A DNA stretch of 8,592 nucleotides from contig JACDER010000042.1 of the NCBI GenBank assembly GCA_013816275.1, positions 1 to 8,592 on the forward strand, written 5' to 3'. The translations under genes were made by a program, and so were the position numbers. This stretch comes from Actinomycetota bacterium (GTDB taxonomy: Bacteria; Actinomycetota; Thermoleophilia; Gaiellales; Gaiellaceae). The notes beneath the pieces are model-generated. The model had not been told where the DNA came from and did no database searches. It was given only the letters and a program-made list of their open reading frames with translations. Positions within the stretch are counted from its first letter, which is position 1. Every line of letters starts with the position of its first letter. Below, piece after piece: positions 1-6,401 of the stretch.

Positions 1-102
1 GACCGGCCGGGGCGCGGAACGCCGCGTCGCGACCACCGTCGCCAGCGCGAACCGCTCGCCCTGCACCTTCCAGCGCTCGACGTCGGCGAGGATCTCTTTC
101 AC
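1..102 (-). CDS. XdhC/CoxI-family molybdoenzyme maturation protein, N-terminal fragment (cut by window edge)
   Basis: Only the first 34 codons are in the window, read leftwards from a GTG at 102-100. The peptide starts VKEILADVERWKVQGERF and continues with ALATVVATRRSAPRPV. The pattern 'EIL..(L/V)ERW...GE..ALATVVAT..SAPRP(V/P)G' is the characteristic N-terminus of the XdhC/CoxI family. These cytoplasmic proteins bind molybdenum cofactor and help insert its sulfurated form into xanthine dehydrogenase, aerobic CO dehydrogenase and related hydroxylases. The start is favoured because homologues begin at this point and no ATG, GTG or TTG lies in frame just upstream. It begins 13 bases after the stop of the propeller gene on the same strand, so co-transcription is possible, but a -10-like TACGAT lies between them. 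The partner oxidoreductase is not visible. The family call rests on a short but distinctive segment; which enzyme it serves is unknown. Confidence 0.72.
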   Translation of the reverse strand, partial: MKEILADVERWKVQGERFALATVVATRRSAPRPV

Positions 103-108
103 GGGGCG

Positions 109-114
109 ATCGTA
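109..114 (-). promoter_or_regulatory. Possible -10 hexamer for a leaderless xdhC-like transcript
   Basis: On the minus strand TACGAT (a TANNNT -10 match) is followed by six bases, CGCCCC, and then the GTG start. That spacing would put transcription initiation at or next to the start codon. There is no purine-rich Shine-Dalgarno sequence in between. No clear -35 element was identified, and the site overlaps the end region of the propeller gene, so it may be chance. Confidence 0.25.
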
Positions 115-115
115 A

Positions 116-1585
116 CTACCCGATCCCGCGCACCGTCACGAACATGGCCTCGCGCAGGCTGCTGCCGACCGGTGGCCCCGCGAGCGCGAGCACCGGGAGC
201 GGCTTGCCGTAGATGAACGAGGTCGAAAAGTAGTCGCCGACCATCAGGCCGAGCGTGGTGCGCGCGATCCAGGCCAGCTTGATCGCGCGCGCGTTCAGCC
301 GCTGCGGCTTCCCCCACGTCGCGCCGCCGTCGGACGAGAAGATGAAGCTCGCGTCGAGCTTGCAGAGGCACGACTGCATCTCGTAGTAGACGATTCCGAC
401 GTGGCCCGCCGTCTCCGGGTCGGCCCCGAGGCCGGGCAGGAAGTACATCCGGCTCGTCGGCCCGGTCGGGACCCGTACGGGCGACGTCCAGGTGCGGAGG
501 TTCGTGGAGTGGATGAACACGATGTCGGCGCCGTTGCAGTTGGCGCGCCGGCGGCAGTCGTTCCAGGCGGCATAGATCGTCCCGTCGGCGCCGACCTCGA
601 CCGTGGGGAACGGGGAGGTGCGCATCCGCGGGACGTCGCGGAAGAGCTGGTCGACGATCTTGAACGCGCCCGTGAAGGTCGCGCCGCCGTCCGCCGAGAT
701 GCTCTGGCCGAGCGACGTCCGGCCGGAGAAGAGGATCGTGAGATCGCCGTCCGGCGTGATCGCCGGCTGCGCGCCGTTCAGCGAGTCGGTTCCGAACACC
801 GGAGACGGCACGGGGGGGCCCCAGGTCAGACCGCCGTCAACAGACGTCAGGGTCAGCAAGCGGTTTCGGCCGAAGTCCGCGTAGGTCATGTAGCACTGCC
901 CGCGGTACGGGCTCGAATCCCAGTTGTCGCAGGCGATCCACTCCTTGTCGAACTCCAGGTCGATGTCCGAGCGGAGAGCCGTCACCGGCAGGTCCCAGCT
1001 CGTGCCGTCCGTGGAGCGGCTGATCAGGAACGCGTTGTCGGTCGGCGAGAACGCGAGGCTGGCGATCATGAAGACACCGTGCGCCGCGTCGTAGGCGACC
1101 GCCGGATCGCTCACTCTGGGGTACGGGCCGGGCGGCGCGGAGAACTGCGTGATCCCGGGCAGGAAGCCCTTCTCCCAGGTTGCGCCGCCATCGGTCGACG
1201 TCGCCCAGCCGATGTTGGAGGCGCCGCCGTCGAAGTAGCGCCCGGACTGGAACGTGTTCACGAGAGTCGACCCGGCCGAGATGTTGTCGGGCTCCACCTG
1301 GGCCTGATGCTGGCTGTCGGCGTTGTGGTAGGGATCGAACGACACGCGAACGCTCACGACCTCGCAGTCGGCATCGGCCGTGTCGATCGGGTCGGCGGTG
1401 ACGATGTCGCGGCCGGCCTTGCACCTGATCGTGTTGGCGCCTCCTCCCTCGGCGGCGATCCGGTCCGCCTTGTTCGTGCCGATGACAGCTCCGCGGTTGG
1501 GAGCGACGATGTCCTTGGCCTGCGCGGACGCGGCGCCGAAGCCGGCGAAGAGGCAAACCACCGCAGCGAGGAGAGGCCGGCGCAC
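116..1585 (-). CDS. Secreted six-Asp-box beta-propeller protein (sialidase/BNR-like fold), substrate unknown
   Basis: A 489-residue exported protein read from GTG at 1585-1583 to TAG at 118-116. Residues 1-23 are a Sec signal peptide: two arginines, a hydrophobic core, and a likely cleavage after ASAQA. Residues about 25-80 form a small module (VIGTNKADRIAAEGGGANT, then Cys55, GRDIVTAD and Cys74) resembling single hemolysin-type calcium-binding repeats common in Thermoleophilia secreted proteins. The rest carries Asp-box (BNR) turns at 130-137, 191-197 (short form), 248-255, 297-304, 360-366 (degenerate, Asp replaced by Asn) and 417-424, consistent with a six-bladed propeller. Extra cysteines (219, 231, 344, 350, 406, 408) could form disulfides after export. 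Many proteins of this layout are annotated as sialidases, but I could not place the catalytic Arg triad or Tyr/Glu pair, so enzymatic activity is not claimed. A non-catalytic binding or surface role is equally possible. It faces away from the transporter operon and shares a short promoter region with it. Confidence 0.88.
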   Translation of the reverse strand: MRRPLLAAVVCLFAGFGAASAQAKDIVAPNRGAVIGTNKADRIAAEGGGANTIRCKAGRDIVTADPIDTADADCEVVSVRVSFDPYHNADSQHQAQVEPDNISAGSTLVNTFQSGRYFDGGASNIGWATSTDGGATWEKGFLPGITQFSAPPGPYPRVSDPAVAYDAAHGVFMIASLAFSPTDNAFLISRSTDGTSWDLPVTALRSDIDLEFDKEWIACDNWDSSPYRGQCYMTYADFGRNRLLTLTSVDGGLTWGPPVPSPVFGTDSLNGAQPAITPDGDLTILFSGRTSLGQSISADGGATFTGAFKIVDQLFRDVPRMRTSPFPTVEVGADGTIYAAWNDCRRRANCNGADIVFIHSTNLRTWTSPVRVPTGPTSRMYFLPGLGADPETAGHVGIVYYEMQSCLCKLDASFIFSSDGGATWGKPQRLNARAIKLAWIARTTLGLMVGDYFSTSFIYGKPLPVLALAGPPVGSSLREAMFVTVRGIG

Positions 1586-1593
1586 TCAGATCA

Positions 1594-1599
1594 AGAGTA
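1594..1599 (-). promoter_or_regulatory. Possible -10 hexamer for a leaderless propeller-protein transcript
   Basis: Minus-strand TACTCT (TANNNT) lies eight bases before the GTG start at 1585, with TGATCTGA between. There is no Shine-Dalgarno-like GGAGG, so transcription probably begins at or very near the start codon. The -35 region would fall at the start of livG on the opposite strand, making this a compact divergent promoter zone of only 47 bases between start codons. This is a motif match only. Confidence 0.35.
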
Positions 1600-1618
1600 C
1601 CGGCGCTCGGAAAGCCCT

Positions 1619-1624
1619 TAGGGT
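1619..1624 (+). promoter_or_regulatory. livG start signal: TAGGGT (-10-like) overlapping AGGG (Shine-Dalgarno-like)
   Basis: The bases TAGGGT can be read in two ways. AGGG at 1620-1623 sits nine bases before ATG 1633, a normal ribosome-binding distance. TAGGGT also fits TANNNT with eight bases to the ATG, which would suit a leaderless transcript. Either reading supports ATG 1633 over the in-frame TTG at 1624, which directly abuts the AGGG and would have no usable signal. AGGG is also the right half of a 9-base palindrome (CCCT-T-AGGG, 1615-1623). Confidence 0.35.
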
Positions 1625-1632
1625 TGCGCCCG

Positions 1633-2349
1633 ATGGCCCTGCTCTCGGTCGAGCACGTCACGCGGCGCTTCGGCGGAATCGTCGCGCTCGACGACGTCTC
1701 CGTCGATGCAGAGCCAGGCGAGATCGTCGGCCTGATCGGCCCGAACGGCGCCGGCAAGACGACGCTGTTCAACGTGATCACTCGCCTGTACCGGCCGCAG
1801 TCGGGCGAGCTCCGGTTCGACGGCCGGTCGCTGCTTCACACGGCTCCCCATCGGGTCGTGCACCGGGGCATCGCGCGCACGTTCCAGAACGTCGAGCTCT
1901 TCTCCACGATGACCGTCGGCGAGAACGTCCTCGTCGGGACGCACAGCCGGAACGTCATGCGCGGCGGCTACCGGCGGGCGCACGAGACGCTCGAGTACGT
2001 CGGGCTCGCCCATCTCGCGAGCTCGCCGGCGCGGGAGCTTCCCTACGGGCTGCAGAAGCGAGTGGAGCTCGCGCGCGCGCTCGCCTCGCGACCGCAACTG
2101 CTTCTGCTGGACGAGCCGGCCGGCGGGCTCAGCCACGAGGAGGTCGAGGAGCTGGGGGGTTTCATCCGCAAGATCCGGGACGACTTCGAGCTCACCGTCC
2201 TCGTCGTCGAGCACCACATGAATCTCGTCATGGGAGTCTCCGACCGCGTGTTCGTACTCAACTTCGGCCAGCGGATCGCCGCGGGCACCCCTGCCGATGT
2301 GCAGAAGGATCCGGCCGTGATCGAGGCCTATCTGGGAGGTGCCGAGTAG
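1633..2349 (+). CDS. livG: ABC transporter ATP-binding protein, LivG type (branched-chain amino acid/HAAT family)
   Basis: A 238-residue cytoplasmic ATPase, one of two that drive import through LivHM. Walker A (GPNGAGKTT) is at 36-44, the Q-loop glutamine at 85 (RTFQN), the signature segment LPYGLQKR at about 136-143, Walker B (LLLLDE) at 156-161 and the switch histidine at 194 (VVEHH). 'RTFQN' and a signature reading YG.Q instead of SGGQ are normal for LivG and separate it from LivF. It is slightly shorter than the 255-residue E. coli protein, mostly between the Q-loop and the signature. ATG 1633 is preferred because the protein then begins MALLSVEHVTRRFGG like its homologues and an AGGG lies nine bases upstream. 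Its stop shares one base with the livF start (TAGTG), indicating translational coupling. Family and role are secure; the transported substrate is not. Confidence 0.95.
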   Translation: MALLSVEHVTRRFGGIVALDDVSVDAEPGEIVGLIGPNGAGKTTLFNVITRLYRPQSGELRFDGRSLLHTAPHRVVHRGIARTFQNVELFSTMTVGENVLVGTHSRNVMRGGYRRAHETLEYVGLAHLASSPARELPYGLQKRVELARALASRPQLLLLDEPAGGLSHEEVEELGGFIRKIRDDFELTVLVVEHHMNLVMGVSDRVFVLNFGQRIAAGTPADVQKDPAVIEAYLGGAE

Positions 2350-3059
2350 TGCCGCCGCTCCTCCAGCTCGAGGACGTCCACGCCCGCTACGGCCCCACGA
2401 CCGCCCTGCGCGGGATCTCGCTCACGGTGGGTGAGGGCGAGAGCGTGGCCGTGCTGGGCGCGAACGGAGCCGGGAAGACGACGACGCTCCGTGCGATCTC
2501 GGGCACCGTGAAGCGGAGCGGCCGGATCGAGTTCGCCGGTCAGAGCCTGGGGCGGCGCGGCCCGGAGTCGGTGTCGAGACTCGGGATCGCGCACGTGCCG
2601 GAGGGGCGCGGCACCTTCGGCGAGCTAACCGTCCGCGAGAACCTCCGCCTGGGCGCGTACACGCAGCGCGGTGCGGCGTTCAAGGCCGACTACGTGCGTG
2701 TCTTGAACCTGTTTCCGTGGATGGCCGACCGCGAAGGCCAGCAGGCCGGCACGCTCAGCGGCGGAGAGCAGCAGATGCTTGCGCTCGGGCGCGCGCTGAT
2801 GCAGCGGCCCCGCCTGCTGCTCCTGGACGAGCCGTCGCTCGGGCTGGCTCCCTCCATCGTCGGAGAGATCTTCCGGCGCGTGAAGGTGCTGAACGCAGAG
2901 GAGGGCCTGTCAGTGCTGATCGTCGAGCAGAACGCGGTGGTCGCGCTCGACACGGCTGCCCGGGCGTACGTGCTCGAGGTCGGGCGCGTGGTCGTGACCG
3001 GATCGAGCGAGGAGCTGCGCCGAAACGAGTCCGTGCGACGCTCCTACCTGGGCTATTAA
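2349..3059 (+). CDS. livF: ABC transporter ATP-binding protein, LivF type (branched-chain amino acid/HAAT family)
   Basis: A 236-residue ATPase that pairs with LivG. It shows Walker A (GANGAGKTT) at 37-45, the segment HVPEGRGTF at 82-90 with Glu85 where most ABC proteins have the Q-loop glutamine, the signature LSGGEQQ at 136-142, Walker B (LLLLDE) at 156-161, and VEQN at 192-195 where other ABC ATPases have the switch histidine. The PEGR and VEQN substitutions are standard in LivF, so the protein is expected to be functional. GTG 2349 is chosen because it overlaps the livG stop by one base and gives a homologous N-terminus (PPLLQLEDVHARYG). The frame is open far upstream, but that part lies over livG in another phase and is not coding. 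The gene ends with TAA, followed by a strong hairpin, so transcription may be attenuated before livH. Confidence 0.95.
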   Translation: MPPLLQLEDVHARYGPTTALRGISLTVGEGESVAVLGANGAGKTTTLRAISGTVKRSGRIEFAGQSLGRRGPESVSRLGIAHVPEGRGTFGELTVRENLRLGAYTQRGAAFKADYVRVLNLFPWMADREGQQAGTLSGGEQQMLALGRALMQRPRLLLLDEPSLGLAPSIVGEIFRRVKVLNAEEGLSVLIVEQNAVVALDTAARAYVLEVGRVVVTGSSEELRRNESVRRSYLGY

Positions 3060-3079
3060 GTGGCCCACCCGGCCCCATC

Positions 3080-3121
3080 GGACGGCTTCTGGCGGCTGCA
3101 AAGCGGCGCCAGACGTCGTCC
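3080..3121 (+). terminator. Strong hairpin directly after livF: possible attenuator, partial terminator or mRNA-stability element
   Basis: Arms 3080-3094 and 3107-3121 pair over 15 positions with one mismatch (T3087/C3114) and one G-T wobble. The loop can extend the helix by four pairs (3096-3099 with 3103-3106), leaving G3095 bulged and an AAA triloop. It begins 20 bases after the livF stop, the usual place for a 3' end. No T-tract follows (the next bases are tcagtcgcg), so it is not a canonical intrinsic terminator. T-poor terminators are reported in actinobacteria, and a stability or processing hairpin that sets livGF versus livHM levels is equally possible. Confidence 0.5.
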
Positions 3122-3127
3122 TCAGTC

Positions 3128-3154
3128 GCGTCCGTATTCTCCGAATACGAACGC
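3128..3154. promoter_or_regulatory. 27-base inverted repeat between livF and livH: candidate operator over a -10-like TATTCT
   Basis: Outer arms GCGT/ACGC and inner arms CGTATTC/GAATACG are exact reverse complements around a TCC centre, broken only by one mismatched pair (C3132/A3150). The inner part is unusually AT-rich for this window. TATTCT at 3135-3140 fits a -10 hexamer reading towards livH, which would place a start site near 3147 and a leader of about 75 bases. No convincing -35 was seen. A dimeric repressor bound here would block that promoter. As RNA it would also form a hairpin, so a transcript-level role is an alternative. Confidence 0.45.
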
Positions 3155-3223
3155 TCCCTGCGTCCTGCTCTGGCTTGCTTTTCGCGGGCCAGAACCTCGC
3201 CGATGGAACCGGGCGGGCCACTG

Positions 3224-4105
3224 ATGGCGAACTTCCTGCAACAGGTGGTGAGCGGACTCGCGACGGGCGGGATCTATGGCAGCCTCGCGCTCGCGCTCGT
3301 CCTCATCTACCGAGCAACGCGGGTGATCAACTTCGCCCAGGGCGAGATGGGCATGTTCGCCACGTTCATCGCGCTCTGGCTGATCGAGTCCGGCTGGCCC
3401 TACTGGGGCGCGTTCTTCGCCACGCTCGCCATCGCCTTCGTGGGAGGCGTCGTGGTCGAGCGAGTGGTGATCCGGCCGGTGGAGCGAGCCCCCGCGGTCA
3501 CCGTCGTCATCATCACGATCGGCCTGCTGATCGGCCTGAACGGAGCCGCATTCTGGATCTGGGGAGGCGAGACGCGGGCGTTCCCGAGCGCGTTCTCGAC
3601 CCGCGCGATCCATGTCGGCGGCGTCGCCTTCTCGATCCAGGATCTCGGCGTGATCGGGGTCTCGCTCGCCGCCGTCGGGCTCCTCTACGTGTTCTTCCGG
3701 TTCACCAAGCTCGGGCTCGGGCTCCGCGCCGCCGCGCTCAATCCGGAGGCCAGCAGGCTCGTCGGCGTACGGGTCGGCTGGATGCTGGCACTCGGTTGGG
3801 GCTTCGCGTCGGTGCTCGGCGCGCTCTCGGGGATGATGGTCGCGCCGCTCGTCTTCCTCGACCCGAACATGATGCGGGCGGTCCTACTCTACGCGCTCGC
3901 GGCGGCGATCCTCGGTGGTCTCGACAGCCCGATCGGAGCGGTCGTCGGCGGACTCGTGCTCGGCGTCGGGCTGAACCTGATCTCGACCTACGTCGACTTC
4001 ATCGGCGACCAGCTGAAGCTCCCGGTCGCATTCGCGGTCATCCTGGCCGTGCTCCTCGTCAAGCCGACGGGCCTGTTCGGGCGGACGACGGTGAGGCGCG
4101 TATGA
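3224..4105 (+). CDS. livH: ABC transporter permease, LivH type (branched-chain amino acid/HAAT family)
   Basis: A 293-residue integral membrane protein forming half of the transport channel. It opens with FLQQVVSGLATGGIYGSLAL and has the conserved INFAQGEMGMF segment (NFAQGEM at 36-42), both hallmarks of LivH. About eight hydrophobic spans follow. The cytoplasmic loop LRAAALNPEASRLVGV (about 167-182) is where the ATPases dock, and the C-terminus VLLVKPTGLFG is typical. Length is normal for the family. ATG 3224 matches the usual N-terminus; ATG 3203 in the same frame would add seven residues (MEPGGPL). Neither start has a good Shine-Dalgarno sequence. Unlike its neighbours it is separated from the preceding gene by 164 bases containing two structured elements, so livH may head its own transcription unit. 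It overlaps livM by four bases (ATGA). Confidence 0.94.
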   Translation: MANFLQQVVSGLATGGIYGSLALALVLIYRATRVINFAQGEMGMFATFIALWLIESGWPYWGAFFATLAIAFVGGVVVERVVIRPVERAPAVTVVIITIGLLIGLNGAAFWIWGGETRAFPSAFSTRAIHVGGVAFSIQDLGVIGVSLAAVGLLYVFFRFTKLGLGLRAAALNPEASRLVGVRVGWMLALGWGFASVLGALSGMMVAPLVFLDPNMMRAVLLYALAAAILGGLDSPIGAVVGGLVLGVGLNLISTYVDFIGDQLKLPVAFAVILAVLLVKPTGLFGRTTVRRV

Positions 4106-5124
4106 CCCGTCGGCGCGCGATCACCCTCGGGGCGCAGGCTGGAGCCTTCCTCGTAGCGGTTGCCCTGTTGACCGTCCTCCCCCACTGGCTGGGCGACTTC
4201 CGGGCCTCCCAGGTCGCCTACGTCGGCATCTACTTCATCGCGATCATGGGCCTCAACATCCTGACCGGATACACGGGCCAGATCTCGCTCGGACACGGGG
4301 CGTTCATGGCGATCGGGGGCTACACGACCGCGATCATGGTCGGGCACCACAACGTTCGCGACCTCTGGACGATCCCGCTCGCCGGCCTGGTCGCGGGAGG
4401 CGCAGGTCTGCTCTTCGGAGTGCCCGCCTTGCGCCTCTCAGGCCTCTATCTGGCTCTCGCCACGTTCGCGATCGCGGTCGCGCTCCCGGCCGTTCTGAAG
4501 AAGTTCGACCACTTCACGGGCGGGACGCAGGGCATCCAGCTCTTCGGGCGGCCGGGCTTCACCGGGAAGGGGTACGAGAACGTCCATGTGCTCGGCCAGA
4601 CCCTCACGTTCAACAACTGGCTCTACTACCTGACCTGGACGGTCGCAGCGGTGCTCTTCCTGATCGCGTGGCTCGTGCTCGGCGGGCGGATGGGGCGGAC
4701 GTTCCGCGCGATCCGCGACAGCGAGATCGCTGCGACGTCGTCGGGAGTGAACCTGCCGCTGTACAAGACCCTCGCCTTCGGGCTGTCCGCGTTCTACGCC
4801 GGCGTCGCGGGCTCTCTGTTCGCGCTCGCGACCACGTTCGTCAACCCGGACACGTTCCCGATCATCCTCTCGCTGTACTTGCTGATCGGAGCGGTCATCT
4901 CCGGGCTCGGGTCGCTCTGGGGGATCGCGGCGGGAGCGCTCTTCATCCAGTACGTGCCGGATCTCGCCTCGAAATACGTCTCGAAGGCGCCCGGCGCTCC
5001 GTCCGTCGCCTACGCGGTCATCCTGATCATCGTCGTCCTGCTTCTGCCCTTCGGACTCACCGGGCTCATACGCAAATCCGCCCGACCCCTAACCGATCGG
5101 CTCTTTCGAGGTCATAATCAGTAG
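4102..5124 (+). CDS. livM: ABC transporter permease, LivM type (branched-chain amino acid/HAAT family)
   Basis: A 340-residue membrane permease that pairs with LivH. The LivM signature GYTGQISLGHG is at 56-66, followed by AFMAIGGYTTAI. The ATPase-docking loop contains FRAIRDSEIAATSSGVN (AIRDSE at 203-208), then LYKTLAFGLSAFYAGVAGSL, all characteristic. Several further hydrophobic spans lead to a basic, hydrophilic tail (IRKSARPLTDRLFRGHNQ) expected in the cytoplasm. The start ATG overlaps the livH stop (ATGA), a strong sign of translational coupling and the basis for choosing it; the same frame is open upstream but lies over livH. It is shorter than the 425-residue E. coli LivM, which has extra N-terminal segments, but in the common range for actinobacteria. 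It stops four bases before the binding-protein gene. Confidence 0.94.
   Translation: MTRRRAITLGAQAGAFLVAVALLTVLPHWLGDFRASQVAYVGIYFIAIMGLNILTGYTGQISLGHGAFMAIGGYTTAIMVGHHNVRDLWTIPLAGLVAGGAGLLFGVPALRLSGLYLALATFAIAVALPAVLKKFDHFTGGTQGIQLFGRPGFTGKGYENVHVLGQTLTFNNWLYYLTWTVAAVLFLIAWLVLGGRMGRTFRAIRDSEIAATSSGVNLPLYKTLAFGLSAFYAGVAGSLFALATTFVNPDTFPIILSLYLLIGAVISGLGSLWGIAAGALFIQYVPDLASKYVSKAPGAPSVAYAVILIIVVLLLPFGLTGLIRKSARPLTDRLFRGHNQ
5113..5118 (+). promoter_or_regulatory. Possible internal -10 (CATAAT) before the binding-protein gene
   Basis: CATAAT matches five of six bases of the TATAAT consensus and lies ten bases before the GTG start, inside the last codons of livM. The only Shine-Dalgarno-like run (GAGG, 5108-5111) is 17 bases from the start, too far to be effective. 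A dedicated promoter here would fit the usual need for excess binding protein over permease. No -35 was recognised. Confidence 0.25.
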
Positions 5125-5128
5125 CCCA

Positions 5129-6388
5129 GTGAATCGTCGCCTCCTCGTTCCGTGCCTCTGCCTGCTCGCGCTTGGGCTTCCGCTCGCCGTCCAGGCCGCG
5201 TCTGGAGCCGATCCAGGCGTGACGAGCACCTCGATCCTGATCGGCGGAACGGTCCCTCTGAGCGGCGAAGCCTCGTCGGGCGGTCTGACCGCAAAGGGCG
5301 CCGACGCGTTCTTCAAGTACACGAACGCGAACAAGGGCGTCTTCAAGCGCAAGATCACGTACGACTACAAGGACGACGCCTACGACCCGTCGAGGACGAT
5401 CCAGGCGACACGCGAGCTCGTCCAGCAGGATCACGTGTTCGCGATCTTCAACCCGCTCGGGACGGCGCACAACATCGCCACCCGGCCCTTCCTGAACTCG
5501 GTCGGTGTTCCGCAGCTCTTCGTCGCCAGCGGGTGGGGCGGCTGGGCGCGTGATGCGAAGCAGTACCCGCTCACGATCGGCCTGATCCCGACCTACACGG
5601 GCGAGGGGATCATCTACGGCCGGTACGTGAAGTCGAAGATCAAGGACGCGAAGATCGGCGTCCTGTATCAGGACGACGACTACGGGCGTGAGCTCCTCTC
5701 CGGCTTGAAGAAGGGGCTCGGGTCGAAACAGGGCCAGATCGTCAGCTCCAAGAGCTACGACCCGACCTCGGCAGAGGTCTCCCAGCAGATCAATGCGCTC
5801 AAGGCCTCGGGCGCGAACGTCGTGATGATCTTCGCCTTCGGGAAGTTCGCCATCCAGTCCTTCGTCTTCATCAAGAAGCTCGGCTGGAAGCCGAAGCAGA
5901 TCTTCGTCAACGCGGTCGCGGCCGCGACCAGCGTGATGCAGCTTGCGAGCACCAGCGGCCAGACGGAGGGAACGATCTCGATCGCGTTCTTCAAGGATCC
6001 CGCCAACCCGCTCTTCGACAAGGACAAGGGCATGAAGCTCTACAAGAGCATCATGGCCAAGTACGGCGACGGCGGGACGCCGGGGCCGGCGTCGAAGTGC
6101 AAGGCGAGCGTCCCGCCCAAGTGGTGCAGCGGCTACTACCTCGCCGGGATGGTCTCGGGCTCGGTGATGGTCGACGCGCTGAAGGGGGCGGGCAAGAACC
6201 TGACCCGGAAGAGCCTGATGAAGTCGGCTCTCCATCTCAACGTGAAGAACAACCCGTTCGTCCTCCCGGGAATCTCGATCAAGACCTCGGCCACCGATCG
6301 CTGGCCGATCGAGCAGGCACAGCTCGAGCGCTTCAAGGGCTCGCGCTGGTACCCGTTCGGGAAGCTCGTCACCGCGCCGCGGAGCTAG
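5129..6388 (+). CDS. ABC transporter substrate-binding protein (Peripla_BP_6 / LivJ-LivK type)
   Basis: A 419-residue exported binding protein that delivers ligand to LivHM. Residues 1-23 are a signal peptide (MNRRLL, hydrophobic core, cleavage likely after AVQA). The mature protein starts with VTSTSILIGGTVPLSGEAS, the typical first strand and ligand-binding loop of type I periplasmic folds. It continues with AFFKYTNANKGV, the DPSRTIQATRELVQQD helix, and YDPTSAEVSQQINALKASGA, which marks the second lobe in this family. Cys324 and Cys333 are the only cysteines I noted after the signal peptide and could form a disulfide. Two signal-peptide cysteines (9 and 11) do not make a lipobox, so lipid anchoring is not supported. 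Start GTG 5129 is four bases after the livM stop. The family name suggests branched-chain amino acids, but relatives bind amides, urea, aromatic acids and other ligands, so the substrate is open. Confidence 0.93.
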   Translation: MNRRLLVPCLCLLALGLPLAVQAASGADPGVTSTSILIGGTVPLSGEASSGGLTAKGADAFFKYTNANKGVFKRKITYDYKDDAYDPSRTIQATRELVQQDHVFAIFNPLGTAHNIATRPFLNSVGVPQLFVASGWGGWARDAKQYPLTIGLIPTYTGEGIIYGRYVKSKIKDAKIGVLYQDDDYGRELLSGLKKGLGSKQGQIVSSKSYDPTSAEVSQQINALKASGANVVMIFAFGKFAIQSFVFIKKLGWKPKQIFVNAVAAATSVMQLASTSGQTEGTISIAFFKDPANPLFDKDKGMKLYKSIMAKYGDGGTPGPASKCKASVPPKWCSGYYLAGMVSGSVMVDALKGAGKNLTRKSLMKSALHLNVKNNPFVLPGISIKTSATDRWPIEQAQLERFKGSRWYPFGKLVTAPRS

Positions 6389-6401
6389 CACTCGGCTGAC
6401 A

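Noticed and set aside
401..1621. Long open frame on the + strand opposite the propeller gene
   Set aside because: Its protein is dominated by Arg, Gly, Ala and Val without any motif, and the opposite strand encodes a signal peptide plus six Asp boxes. It is a shadow caused by high GC content.
837..1781. 314-codon minus-strand frame covering the divergent intergenic region
   Set aside because: It spans the starts of two well-supported genes, and most of it is an Arg-rich out-of-phase reading of the propeller gene.
2038..2065. Apparent loss of the LSGGQ signature in LivG
   Set aside because: A YG.Q form such as LPYGLQKR is normal for LivG-type ATPases, so this is not a defect.
1380..2348. Upstream extension of the livF reading frame
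   Set aside because: The frame is open but overlies livG in another phase. The true start GTG 2349 overlaps the livG stop and matches family N-termini.
2601..2940. Missing Q-loop glutamine and switch histidine in LivF
   Set aside because: PEGR and VEQN at these positions are typical of LivF proteins, not a sign of decay.
3175..4101. Upstream extension of the livM reading frame
   Set aside because: It is an out-of-phase reading of livH. The ATGA overlap and homologue length support ATG 4102.
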